64,000 nucleotides of DNA from Bimuria novae-zelandiae CBS 107.79 (lineage: Eukaryota; Ascomycota; Dothideomycetes; Pleosporales; Didymosphaeriaceae): NCBI GenBank assembly GCA_010015655.1, contig ML976689.1:490294-554293 (forward strand). The letters are read 5' to 3'. Of this stretch, positions 46,210-58,884 are shown one piece after another. Each line of letters starts with the position of its first letter. The stretch's first letter is position 1. Made by a program: the position numbers and the translations under genes. The notes beneath the pieces are model-generated. The model was given only the letters and a program-made list of their open reading frames with translations. It did no database searches and was not told the origin of the DNA.

Positions 46210-48098
46210 CTCGCCCCACACGCCAACCGGAGGTTGGCCCTGCGCAGCCCAACGTAACTTCGTAGCCTAACGTAACTTTTTGTCACGGATTTTTCTATTT
46301 TCTTAATAAATAACCTATAACCATGCCTAAATATTATAGCAAGAGCTATAAAATTAAGCAGCGTATCTCTAATTATCTCTCTAGTTTTTCTAGCTTAGAA
46401 ATACCTAATTTTGCAGCTACAGCACGCGAATAGAGCGTGCCTATTTCGCGACTTTAAGCGCGCGCTGGAGGCTGGATCAGCCGCCATAACCGCAGCGGCA
46501 CGAATCTACGACTTTTAGAGACCTAGGATAAAGCGCTAAAGTTATATATACGTTGCTGCGACACTATTATCATGCTATATCTTATACCATAGTTAAAAGG
46601 TGCTACTTAATATATCCTTAATTATGCGCACCCTAATAGTAGAGCTCTCTTACTTAGTAAGGACTAGCTATCGCGATAGCTATTAAGAAATCTAGACTGC
46701 CACCGCATGAAGCAGAAGTCGTAGCATATTAATTATATAGTAATAGCGACGTTTAAAGCTTATAGCTATTATTTTATTAAGCTTAAAAAGGTAATATACA
46801 CCTACGGCGTCACCCTATTAGACACCTATAATATGGACGAAACCAGCTTCCGCATAGGCGTTAGTAGTAATTAATAAATTATTACTATAGAGTTTAATTA
46901 TCTTTATATCTCTGCGTTAGAGACGTCACGCGATTATATCACGAATATTAAATTAATCTCTAATAATAAAAAGGTGCTCGAACCTATGCTCGTCGTACAG
47001 GCTATTAATTACCTTTATTACTAGTATATAAATACGGCGCTGCCTAATAGCTATATAATCGCTATATTAATATTAAGATACGCTAATAACTCTATCTTAA
47101 TAAAGTAGCTAAAGTTTTTTAAAATATAAACGCGCGCGCGCCAGAAAGGCGCATAGTAATTACTTATATTTAATAGATTTAGTAGCCACCTTACTATCGA
47201 GTTTATATAGTTCTGCGATAATTATAAGATACTCCCCTTCTTACTATTGCTATATTTATCACATTATCTACAGCCTCTAGACGTCGTCTGTTTTTAGCCA
47301 TTAAAGCAAAATTATAAAAAGGCTATAAAGATAGCCACCCGAACTAGCTACACAGACTTTAACAAAGTCGAATTTCTACATGCGATCCATGGGATTAGGA
47401 TAGATACATTTAAGCGTAGCACAATCCTAAGCGCCTGGGAGAAAGCTAAGATCTTTCTATTTAATCTAGAGCTTGTTTACATAAAGCTGCTAGCACCTAT
47501 TTAGACGCTATCCTTATTAGTTCTATCCGCTATTAATTTGAGCCCTATCGCTAATACACCTACAGTATATTAGCGGTAGCATCAAAAAATATCGCGCGCC
47601 CTAGAGAGAAGCAATATATCAAGCAGGAGGCTTACAAAATTCCTAGAAAGCTCGTAATTGCTAATTAATAGTCTCGCGCTGGCCTAGCGCGACCTTATAG
47701 ATATTACCGTAGTAGCTTAACAACGCTAAAAAAGGTAGATTAAAGATAAAAGGCTAGTATAAAAAAGTAGCGTAGTAACTGTTAAAGCAGCGCGATAAGT
47801 AATTAATTAACGTGTAAAGCTTAAGGCTTAAAAGGTTGCTTAAAAGGCTACAAAAACGTATAAGGACGCCTATTTATAGAGCCTATAAAATTAGCCCTAA
47901 TAGGTCCTATCTCTTAGAGAGATGACGGTAGATCCTGCCCTACTTGCTACACTAACTCTACTATATATTAGCCTAAATAATTAAAGTCTACGCTGTCAAA
48001 AGACTAGATTAATTTCAATTCTCTATACAAAGTTACGTTAGGCTGCGAAGTTACGTTGGGCTGCGCAGGGCCAACCTCCGGTTGGCGTGTGGGGCGAG
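46210..48098 (+). mobile_element. second Fot1/pogo-type transposon, nested in the Gypsy C LTR
   Basis: 1889 bp. About 70-bp inverted repeats (46210-46279, 48029-48098) begin CTCGCCCCACACGCCAACCG, differ at one base, and are GC-rich although the interior is heavily decayed. TA duplications on both sides. The TIR contains the palindrome CCAACCGGAGGTTGG and two copies of AACGTAACTT. Confidence 0.93.
46323..47930 (+). pseudogene. Fot1/pogo transposase of the nested element
   Basis: Starts MPKYYSKSYKIKQRI (46323). Blocks: IPNFAATARE, YNMDETSFRIGV near 46830 (first Asp), SNNKKVLEPMLVVQ, then a LLYLSHYLQPLDVVCF-like block near 47250-47295 (third Asp) and HAIHGIRIDTFKRSTI near 47380. TAG/TAA codons replace Gln at many sites. 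Dead by RIP. Confidence 0.82.
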
Positions 48099-48379
48099 TA
48101 TACCCTAAAGCTTACTTCTAATTAGTTAGACACGACGCTAGCTATCTAGGTACTAGCACTTAGCTAAGCGAGATAGATAGATCCACGTTAGATAGGGGCA
48201 GAAGACCTTTCTTCCTTATCCAACGTCTTGTACCTACACGTAGATACCGAACGCAGTATATTAATCTAGCCTACCTAGGCCTAGACATCTCTACGCGTTG
48301 CTCTTGTGATATTACGTTAGATTAATACTAATTAATATAACTAGTTAAGTAGACCTAACCTTAATAATATAAGTAATAA

Positions 48380-49600
48380 TAGAATAGATTAAGATGCTGT
48401 AAGAGACCTTCTAGTAGGCCTAGTAGATCTAATAAAAGTCCTTTTAATAGTCTCTCTAATAGATGCAAGCCTAGTATTAAGCTAATATAAAAGCTCTACG
48501 CAAGGAGCTTACCTTATTAAAAAAGTCTATTTACTTTACTAACTCCCTTACGTTAACCCTTACTAAGGAGGCTCTAGAGCCTTTTATAATACTATCTAGC
48601 AATAACTTAATAACTGTAAAGACTACCTGCCTAAGCGATAAACTACCTAATCTTCCTATATTTATAGGCAAGAGGAAGGAACTCCCTCTATTTATTTCTT
48701 AATTATAGGTAAAGCTAGAGGGTAATACTAATTAATACCTAATTAAACGCGCTAAACTTATCTGCGCTTACTTTTAGCTTAATTATAACTTTATAACCCT
48801 CGCTAACCTGCTAATTAGTTCTAATATAGATATTATAAAGAAGCTAATCGCCTTCCTTTGCGCCATATATAATAACCTAAATAAAACCCTATTAGCATAG
48901 AGTAAGCTTAATAATCTAAAGTAAAAAAAGTAACCCTTCTTAAGCTACTTTACCTAGTTTTAACGCCTTATAGTAAATACCTAGCTTAATAAAAAAGCGT
49001 AGATTAATGCCTTATGCTACTCCTTATTAGATAACCTCTAGCATATAATAGTAGGAGCTAAGATTCTATTTAATATTAATAAATAAGATAACCTAATCGC
49101 GTAATATAATAATAACCTTTAATACTTGCCTACCTACTTAAGTTACTAACTAACCTTACGATAGCAACGTGATCCTAACGTAATAAAGATTAATATATTA
49201 CGTATAACTTTATTAGACTAGAAGAAGGATTAGTACTAAAAGAAGGGACTCTACTTTTATTATAAAGTATATAGATATATCGCGAAGGACTACCTAAAGA
49301 GGATAACGCAAATTAGTGTTATAGACTAGAATTACTTATTAAACTAATGCTTAACCTTATCCTATAATTAGAAATAATGTAACTTATACTTCTTAGACTC
49401 TAGCTCTAGCTCCTACTCTTCCTAATTACGCTTACGATAACGAGAATTATTATTAGAAAACGTATAGTCTTAAAGATAAGTTACTTAATAAGACTACGCT
49501 AGATATAAGTCTTAATAGATTTATAAACCACTCCCTTAAGTAGAAATTAGGAGAAACAGATTAATATCCCCTATACTATTTAATAAGGTAATACTATATA
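48380..49600 (+). pseudogene. Gypsy C gag, degenerate
   Basis: Plus-strand blocks LPNLPIFIGKRKELPLF near 48650-48700, KLEGNTN, IKKLIAFLCAIYNNLNK near 48835-48885, and a KLNNLK segment followed by a FLSYFT-type segment. These match the capsid pattern of Gypsy gag. Stops at Gln and Trp codons. Confidence 0.7.
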
Positions 49601-50452
49601 ATTAGTAATTACTCTTATTAATACTAAAGCTATAAAATTTAAATTTACTAATTAAGACCTCGCGCGTAACCTAAAACTGAGTCTATAGCTACTACCCTAT
49701 ATTATATAACCTACTAAATTTAATAGAAAATAACTAGATAATGGAGAAATCACCATATAACGAGTATACGTCTCTGTTATTAGAACCACGTGGAACAAGC
49801 CACGCTCTACGTAATAATAACAGGCCAGTATTAGATAATTCTTAGATAGCCCTAGATATACAGGAATTAAGTAAGGCTAAATTATAATATAGAATAGCTT
49901 AAATTTATAGCTAAACGCTGTTAAGACCGCTGCCTACGTATAAGTAAAACCCTTAGTACTAAATTAGATCTTTAACCCGTAATAATAGTAATTGGACGTT
50001 AATAAAGCACTACTTTTTTACTTAAGTTAAAAGCGTAATATAATAACTAGCGCGAAACACTATGCCGCTAGCTATAAAAGCTTAAACTAACGCTTATAAG
50101 TAGACTAAGTAGAGCTCCTACGATTAATAAGATATCTATAATAAAAAAATTACTTTAAGATAATAAACTAAAAGATAGTATCCTTTACGCTATATTACTA
50201 AAGCTTAATATATATATAATTAGAGTAGTCCCCTTACTAAGACTAGCGAAACGCTAAGGACACGAGATCTTTATAGTGTTAATAGTAGATATTAATAAAG
50301 CACTAGCAGAGAAGAAGGAAATAGACCCTACTACTAAATTACTGCCTAAGTATTATAACTTACTACATGTGTTCTCACGAAAGGAGGCAGATTAATTACC
50401 TAAACATTAACTATATAACTTAAAGATTAAGCTCTAGGACGGCAAGCAGCTA

Positions 50453-52835
50453 GGCTTTAGGCTGCTATATAGTATGTCTTAAAATAAGCTAAAGGTACTA
50501 AGAAAGTACCTTATAAAGCACCTTAATAAAGGCTTTATACGCGCTAGCAAGTCACCTATTATCTTACTTATTATTTTTATAAAGAAGCTAGGTAAAGGAT
50601 TATAATTTTATATAGATTATAAAACGCTAAACGCGCTAATAGTTAAAAACTAATACTTAATTCTCTTACTTTAAAAGACGCTAAACCATCTTAGTAAGGT
50701 AAAGTACTACACGAAACTTAATATTATTGCTATATTTAATAAGCTATAAATAGCAAAAGGAGATAAGTGGCTAATAGCCTTTTATATAAGATACGGCCTA
50801 TTCGAATATCTTGTAATGCCGTTCGGGTTGACTAATGCCCTAAGCACGTTCTAGCACTACGTAAATAATGCACTTTGGCCCTACCTAGACGTGTTCTATA
50901 CGGCATATATCGACGATATCCTGATATATAGCGAATCACTATCGGAGCACCGCCAACACGTGTGCTTGGTACTAAAGGCTATAGAAGAAGCAGGATTATA
51001 ACTTAATATTAGTAAGTGCAAATTCTACTGGACTTAGGTTATATACCTAGGATATGTGATCACGATAGATAGCATCTAGGTAGACCCTAAGAAGGTGGAA
51101 GCGATATAAGACTAGGAATACCTATAGAACGTAAAGGATATAAAAGCCTTTCTTAGTTTTATAAACTTTTATTATTAATTTATACTAGACTTCTTAAGAC
51201 TAGCTTTACCCCTTATTAGTTTAATAAAGAAGGATTAGGCGTTCTATTTTAATAGCGTTTACTAAAATATGTTTAATTAGCTAAAAGCTACCTTTATAAG
51301 CGCTTCTATACTACGCTATTTTAACTCTAAACTACTAATTATAGTAGAGGCTAACGCCTCTAACTATATAATAGCTAAAGTATTATTTTAAAAGGATAAG
51401 AATAGAGAACTATAATTAATAGCTTACTACTCTAAGAGGATAAGCCCTACAGAAAGTAACTATAAAATCTATAATAAGAAGCTACTTATAATAGTACGCT
51501 ACTTTAAATAATAGAGATTAAAGTTAGAAGGCGTAGCCTTCCTAATAGATATACTTAGCGACTATAAGAACCTATAGTATTTTGCCACAACAAAGCAATT
51601 AAGCCACCACTAGGCTAAATAGTTAGAATATCTATCCCGCTTTCAGTTCACGATTACCTATCGGCCTAGAAAACAGGGCGAAAAGCCAGACGCGCTTACC
51701 CGACGATCGCAAGATATTATAGCACAGGAAGTAGCTAGGGCGGCACGAAACTAGACACTACTACGCCTAGAGCTTTGTAAGCCCGCTATAAAGATACGCC
51801 TTATAAAGACAGACTAATTAATTGCGCAGATTATTAACGAAGAATATCTTAAAAATAAACTAATTATTAAGACGCTGTAGCTCCTATAAAGTTGTCCGAT
51901 TATATGGCCTCTATCTGTTGTGGATATGAGGCTGGAGCACTCTCTCTTTTGTACTATTCTAAATAGGGCTAGCGCTGCAGCGGCACTTATTTGGAGCCTC
52001 GCACACATCTGCATTCCAGACACAGACAGAACACGAACATCATCAATCAATCATCACATCCATTAAATTCTCATCATTGCATTATCTCAAAGTGACAGAA
52101 CACTATCAAATCTGACAAAAGTAAAGCCTAAAAATTAAAGAACGTTACGCTTAGTAAATATAAAATTAAAGATAATTATATATACTATCGCAATTAGATA
52201 ATAATACTAAACTATAATAAACTAAAAATTAAGCTCCTTCGCCATGTGCACCACTCTCTAGTAGGTGGCCACCTAAATAAAGGTAAAATTTTAGAGATCT
52301 TGTAAAGAGAATACTACTAGCCTAAGATATTTAAAATAGTAAAGCAATATGTGGCCTATTGCTATATTTGCTAAAAAGCGAAGTTATTTAGAAACAAATA
52401 TTATAGTCTCCTAAAGCTACTACCTATCGTAGAATAACGTTAGCAGCATATCTTAGTAGATTTTATAGTAGACCTACTAAATTTAAAAGGACACAAGAAT
52501 ATTATAGTAGTAGTTAATAGGCTAAGTAAGTATTAATATATAATACTATATAGAATTATTACTGCGCTAAAGACTGCGCAGCTCTTCCTATAATATATAT
52601 AGGCTAATTATAGCCTTCCTATAATAATATTATCTAATTAAGGCACCTAATTCGTATTAGCCTTTTAGACTAAGCTTTATAACTAGCTAAGGTTATAGCA
52701 CTACTATCTTTAGCGTATTATCTAGAAATAGATAGATAGATAGAGAACGCTAACGTAGCTATAAAATAGGTATTATAAGCATACACGAACTACGCTTAAG
52801 ATAACTAAGTATAATAGCTACTTATAGTATAATAG
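50453..52835 (+). repeat. internal duplication of Gypsy C, unit 1 (RT - RNase H - integrase)
   Basis: Contains RT with [17 protein letters not shown] and an intact YIDDILIY at about 50905-50928, RNase H ending [16 protein letters not shown] near 51660-51705, and integrase DNA to about 52820. It aligns with 52843-54985 at an offset of about 2.39 kb, or 2.16 kb without the solo LTR at 51893. Decayed, but less in RT than unit 2. Confidence 0.82.
51893..52117 (+). repeat. 225-bp solo LTR, GC-normal
   Basis: TGTCCGATTATATGG..AAATCTGACA, flanked by the perfect duplication AAAGT (51888-51892 and 52118-52122). Unit 2 of the Gypsy C duplication is uninterrupted at the same place (near 54285), confirming the insertion. 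Family unknown. Confidence 0.92.
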
Positions 52836-52842
52836 TTAAGGT

Positions 52843-54985
52843 TTAGGCCTTTATATAGCATGTCCTAAGATAAGTTAAAGGTGCTAAGAAAGTACCTTAT
52901 AGAGCATCTTAATAAGGACTTTATACGCGCTAGTAAGTTACTTATCACCTTACTTATTATCTTTATAAAAAAGCTAGGTAGAGGACTATAATTCTGTGTA
53001 GACTATAAAGCGCTAAACGCGCTAATAGTTAAAAACTAATACTTAATTTCTTAACTTTAAAAGACGCTAAACCATCTTTGTAAAGTAAAGTACTATATAA
53101 AACTTAATATTATTACTACCTTTAATAAACTAAGAATAGTAATGGGAGATAAGTAGCTAACGGCCTTCTATACGAGATATAGCCTATTCGAGTATCTTAT
53201 AATGCTATTTGGGCTAGCTAATACCCCAAGCACGTTCTAGTACTACGTGAATAATATGCTATAACCTTACTTAGACATATTCTATATAGTATATATTAAT
53301 AATATCTTAATATACAGTAAGTTACTATTAGAACACCAATAGCACGTACTTATAGTATTAAAGGCTACAAAAGAAGTAGGCTTATAACTTAATATTAGTA
53401 AGTATAGGTTTTACTAGACTTGAGTTACGTATCTAGGGTACGTAATTACTATAGATAGTATTTAAGTAAATTCTAAGAAGGTAGAAGTAATACAAGACTA
53501 AAAATACTTAAAGAATATAAAAGATATAAAAGCCTTCTTAGGCTTTACAAACTTCTATTACGAATTTATACTAAATTGTTTAATGCTAGCTTTACCCTTT
53601 ATAGATCTAAGAAAGAAAAATTAAATATTCTACTTTAATAGCGTTTGCTAAAACGCGTTAAACTAGCTAAAAGCTACCTTTATAAGTGCTTTTATACTAC
53701 GCTATTTTAACCCTAAACTATTAATTATAGTAGAGACTAATGCCGCTAACTACGTAATAACTAAAATACTATTTTATAAAGATAAAGATAGAGAACTTTA
53801 GCTAGTAGCCTACTACTTTAAAAGGACAAGTTCTGCTAAAGGTAATTATAAAATCTATAATAAGGAACTACTTATAATAGTACGCTACTTTAAATAATAA
53901 AAATCTAAGCTAAAAAGTATAGTCTTTCTAATTAATATACTAAGTAAGTATAAGAACTTATAGTACTTTATTTTAATAAAGTAATTAAGTTATTGCTAAG
54001 CTAAACAGTTAGAATATCTACTTTACTTCTAGTTCACGATTACCTATTAATTTAGTAAATAGGGTAAAATGCTAAACGTGCTTATCTAATATTTATAAGA
54101 TATTATAGCATAGGAAGAAGTTAGGGTAGCATAAAACTAGACACTACTATACTTAAAGTTTTTTAACCCCGTTATAAAGATACGCCTTATAATAATAAAT
54201 TAATTAATTACGTAGATTATTAATAAAAAATATCTTAATAATGAACTAATTACTTAGACGCTGCAGCTCTTATAAAGTAAGGCCTATAAGTTAAAAATTT
54301 TTATACTTAATAAGTACGAAATTAGGGATAATTACATATACTATTATAATTATATAATACTTCTAGACTATAATAAACTAAAAATTAAGCTACTTTACCA
54401 TGTTTATAACTCTCCTGTAGGTGGCCACCTAGGAAGAGGCAAGACTTTGGAAATCCTGTAAAGGGAATATTACTAGCCTCGGATGTTTGAAATAGTGAGG
54501 CAATACGTGGCCTATTACCACACCTATCGCAAAGCAAAGTTGTCTAGAGATAAATATTATAGTCTCCTAAAGCCCTTACCTATTACAGAACGACGCTAGT
54601 ATCATGTTTTAGTAAATTTTATAGTAGATCTACTAGACTTAGAGGGATATAAAAATATTATAGTAGTAATTAATAGGCTAAGTAAGTATTAATATATAAT
54701 ACTATATAAAAATATTACTACGCTAAAGACCGCGTAGCTCTTTCTATAATATATATAGGCTAATTATGGCCTTTCTATAATAATATTATCTAATTAAGGC
54801 ACCTAGTTTATATTAGTATTTTAAACTAAACTTTATAGCTAGCTAAATATTATAGCACTACTATCCTTAGCGTATTATCTAAAGACAGATAAATAGACAG
54901 ACAACGCTAACGCAGCTATAGAATAAGTACTATAAGTATACACGAACTACGCTCAAGATAATTAGATATAATAGCTACTTATAGT
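52843..54985 (+). repeat. internal duplication of Gypsy C, unit 2
   Basis: A second RT - RNase H - integrase block in direct orientation. The RT catalytic box is YINNIL (53293-53310), both Asp changed to Asn by G-to-A. No LTR lies between the units, so this is a duplication within one element, or a nested copy whose LTRs were lost. Confidence 0.8.
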
Positions 54986-55777
54986 ATAGTTTAAAGCTAA
55001 TAATATAGTTTTTAAGTTAATTTAAGCGTCGCCCTTTTTAATTTACTATAGTTAGAATCCTTGCATAGGATTCGAGCTGCCTAATAGAGAAGCCTAAAGA
55101 GGCTATAGGTAAAGATTTAACGTAGCTATAGCTAATTATATAGTAAAGAAATAAAGGACGGAATAAAACTTATTTATAAAAAATTTACTTAAATATAAGC
55201 GTTACACTAATAGTACGTAAATTATATATAATACCTAGCACTTACCTATTAAATAGGTAATTACGTATAGCTAGACGTAAGGAACCTTGGGATCTAGCGT
55301 TAATTTAAGAAACTTAATTAAAAGAACGTTAGCCTATATAAAATAAGTATAATAGTCTCTTTACATGCCTACAGACTAGAGCTACTTAAATTAATAAAGA
55401 TATACCTTATATTTAACGTAAACTTGCTCTAACTAGCAGAGCTAAATAACACCTATTTACTAAGATAGTAGATAAAACTACCTAAACTAGTTATAATTAA
55501 CGCAGAGCTAAAGTATTTTATTAAAAGGATAGTTTATCTCCGCTTTAACTAATAAAGGAAGAGATACGAATAGCTAGTCAAATAAACTAAATATAATAAT
55601 TTATTATAAAAACTAGTTATAGAGTTCATTAATTCTACTACTATAAAAAAGTACTATTAAAACTACTTAAATAAGAAGGACCTCAATAAACAGGTAAATA
55701 ATTTATTTAAAATAATAATTAACTAGACCCCTATATAGATTTTTATAAGCTTCGACTATAAGAGGGAAGGAACTTAC

Positions 55778-56129
55778 TATTATAGTAACTTCTTAGGCAA
55801 TCTAATAGCCTAGACGTACTATTAATAATAGTATATTAGTATATAGGCTTCTCCTCTAAACTTATATTTTAAAAACTAAAAGTCTAATAGCTTTAGCCCT
55901 AAGAATTTAATAGCCTAGACCCCGAAGATTGCTTCTAATTGGTTAGACACGATACTAGCCATCTAGGTACTAGCACCTAGACTAAGCGAGATAAATAGAT
56001 CCACGCTAGATAGGGAGAGAAGACCTTTTCTCCTTATCTAACGTCTTGTACCTACACATAGATACTAAACGAAGCACAATCAACCCAGCTCTCTAAGCCA
56101 GGCTCTCTCTGCTCGTTTCTCTCGTGACA
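55778..56129 (+). repeat. 3' LTR of Gypsy C
   Basis: 352 bp aligning with the 5' LTR; its start is mutated from TGTCACGG to TATTATAG, its end is GTGACA. The exact end is uncertain because both LTRs share a few more bases (YTACGT). Confidence 0.8.
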
Positions 56130-56130
56130 C

Positions 56131-57239
56131 TACGTAAAGGGCTAGTAGGAACTCTAACTTTATAATATAGCTAATATAGTTACGTATTTGGCTCTTAATC
56201 TAGTAGCTATATGCGCGCTTTAATAGCGAACAGTAATTAATATTAAGTAGCTATAGAAAATATAATAAATATAGTCATATATATAGAATATAAATATTCT
56301 TTTACTTATAAATGAACTAAAATTTAAGTAAGTTATAGCTCTTTTAACTATTATGTATAAATAGCTAGCGTGCGTTTATCCTACACTTCACTATATACTT
56401 AGTAAAGTATTTTAGCTACTTTACTCTATGCTTATTAGTAGTCTAGCTATTATTACTAATAGCGAAAGCCTAGTTACGTAGTATATTATTATCCTTATAC
56501 TAGGTAAAAAGGTAATACTAGCTATAAAAAATAATAAAGGACAGGATTACCTAGCTAGTATTATTAGGTTTATAAATTACTATAACTTATAATTACTTAG
56601 ATATATTACTTTTAGCCTCCTGCATCGCTCTAATCTTATAATAATAAGCTAAGCTAATATCTGACCTATTATAGCGCCTATTTTATTAAAAGTTATAAGT
56701 ATTATAATTATAAATACTATAAGTCACTTTAATACACGCTATGAGGTTAAATTAGGCCCTAACTATTTTTAGATCTTTATATAAAGCTCTTTATTAATTA
56801 TGTAGCTAATTAAATCGCCTAATAAGACTATTTATTTGCTTAATAAAGTTACGTATCCACTTTTTGCTACCCTTGCTAGCACTACGCTTAGCGAGTAGCT
56901 TATTTACTATATCTCGTATAGCACCTAGCGTGGGCTGAATTCCTCGTAAATCTAGGTTAAGAATATACTTAATAATTATCTCTACTTCTATCTTAGTACG
57001 CTTTTTTAATTTAGGCTAATAATTATATTGTATAGTAATTTTTACGCATTAGGATTAAAGCGTAGTTTGAAAAATATTAAATATAGTAGTAGCGCGTCGC
57101 CTACTCTAAATTTAATACTAGTTAATAGCTAAGATAGTAAGGTAAATATTTACTTTATTATAAGGTAATTAAGTAAGAGATAGTTAAGCTATTATAGTTA
57201 AAAGGTAATATATTACGAAAAGTTAATAGGGTGCACCGC
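56131..57239 (+). other. AT-rich region with an unidentified coding-like relic
   Basis: Between about 56450 and 56930 one plus-strand frame reads with relatively few stops: YIIILILGKKVILAIKNNKG, NTISHFNTRYEVKLGPNYF, YPLFATLASTTLSE. The pattern suggests a RIP-killed protein gene, perhaps not a standard retroelement gene, but I do not recognise it. The rest is featureless. Confidence 0.35.
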
Positions 57240-57740
57240 TCGCTTACCTACGCTGCTTACTTGCCAGACACGTTATCCCTTTAGCGCCTTACTACTAATG
57301 AAGGTACTAGACTCTTAAGTGTTTTCCTTTTTAAGATATTCTTTTTATTTAATAAGATACTCCTAAGCTCGAGTTAGTATTTACTACCTATTAATAATTT
57401 ATTCTATATTATAAATATTATTACTATATTAGCGTAATATATCTTTAATCGGCTTCTAATTATGCGGGAATAGGCCACGTAGAGCACATAGTTCTAATAA
57501 GAATAGATAGAAAATAGGGTAAACTCTTCCTAAGCTAGGGAGGTCTACTTCGTATGCTGTGGCGGAATTGCCTATACATTCCGTAACTATGCCTAGTCTA
57601 ATTTATTTTTAGTCCAATTTCTTATTTAGCCTTGTTAACTTTATATGTTAATTCGATACCTATACCGTATTACTTATTTTAAGATTAAAAGGTAACCTTT
57701 TTTATTCTCATAAAACGGCTTCTAGTACTTCTAGGCGACC
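57240..57740 (-). pseudogene. C-terminal pol fragment of a chromodomain Gypsy element
   Basis: The minus strand reads NSATAYEVDLPSLGRVYPIF (57590-57530), the usual integrase C-terminal motif of chromoviruses, then NIYNIE-IIN and a chromodomain-like EYLIK-KEY-KKENT-ES stretch near 57380-57310. Cut on the right by a Fot1/pogo insertion at TA (57761-57762). Confidence 0.6.
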
Positions 57741-57762
57741 TTTAGCTTTAATTTAGTATTTA

Positions 57763-58870
57763 AGCTAGCGTACAGGGTTCCGAGCCACCCGGGGTTTTAA
57801 GCCACTCCTCAGAAATCGGCCACCCTTTAGAAAATCGTGATATCTTAACACCCACCCCTACCAAAATAGATTAACTCGAAGCAGCTATATAAGTAGCTAT
57901 TAGTAATTTTAATACTAGTATTTTATCTAGTTAATAAGCTACTATAAAGGCGTATAATATTTCTTTAGCTACGCTTTTTGCGCGAATACGCGGTACATAA
58001 AATAATTAAACTAGCTATATATATTAGTAATAATTAACTCTAAAATAAGAAGAGTTTCTTATATAATAGATCCTTAAAAATAACTTATGCGCTTTTCCTC
58101 CTTTATATGCTTATACACGAGAAATAGCAAACTAAATTCTAAAAATATATAGGGATAATAATCCTGTAGGCAAGCATTAGATATTCTTCTTTTTTAAGCG
58201 TAACCCACGCGTTGCATGTATTAGAAGTAGAAAGATAGAGGCTGCACGGGCTGAGGGAGCTATACCAGAGAAGATACGCGCGTTTCTTAAGCTCTTTAAG
58301 AGGACTCGCGTTCGATTGGGGTACGTACTAAGGATACGTGGAATATGGATAAGACTGGCAAGGCGCTAGGTATATGTGTAAACACTAGAGTACTCGCAAG
58401 TAGTTAGAAAAAGAAGGTTTATAAATAGTCTTTAATAAATTATAAGTAGGTATCTATAATTAAGTGTGTATTAGCTATAAGAAAGAAACTACGCTATATA
58501 GTATTATTTAAAGGCTAAAACCTATAAAGCACTTAGTTTTTATTTAAATTAATATTTAACTAGCTTTACGCAACGTTAGAGAATAGTTAAATATTAAATA
58601 TAGTAGGTATTAAGTAGTTATAGTATATCTTTTTACTAGAGATAGCTCTATTAGATAATTACTAGTAGATACTAATTTTAGATAGTTATAGTAGCTATAT
58701 TAACCTAAAATTCCTAAAGCTTTATAAATAAAATAAAGTTTAGCTTATATTTATATATACTTATTTCTTACACGCCTTGTAGCCTCTAGATCTCTTAGTT
58801 TTCTTAGTAGTAAATAAATTTTATAAAAATTAGATTTAAGAACTATTATACCCTAATATTATAGCACTAA
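57763..58870 (+). mobile_element. truncated Fot1/pogo element, first family
   Basis: The left TIR (AGCTAGCGTACAGGGTTCCG, ~80 bp) closely resembles that at 3923. A transposase relic on the plus strand follows: SRKIEAARAEGAIPEKIRAF near 58230, WNMDKTGKALGICVNTRVLA near 58340-58400, a LILDSYSSYINLKFL relic near 58670, and LQPLDLLVF near 58790. The right TIR is missing where a piece of Gypsy A LTR begins. Confidence 0.8.
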
Positions 58871-58884
58871 TTTATAGTAAATAA

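Larger units (their letters stand above)
46074..48311 (+). repeat. 5' LTR of Gypsy C, split by a Fot1/pogo element
   Basis: LTR sequence at 46074-46209 and 48099-48311 aligns with 55778-56129. The break at TA (46208-46209 / 48099-48100) is the insertion site of the next element. Confidence 0.82.
46074..56130 (+). mobile_element. Gypsy LTR retrotransposon, family C, with internal duplication
   Basis: The 5' LTR (46074-48311, including a nested transposon) and 3' LTR (55778 to about 56129) share TGTCACGGTAAC..GTGACA ends and are about 347 and 352 bp without the nested element. The purine run AAGAGGGAAGGAA (about 55760-55772) precedes the 3' LTR. Coding is on the plus strand: gag, RT, RNase H, integrase, then RT to integrase again. 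No matching target duplication was found. Confidence 0.85.

Noticed and set aside
51814..52050. 78-codon minus-strand frame
   Set aside because: It spans the junction between Gypsy C and a solo LTR; chance opening.
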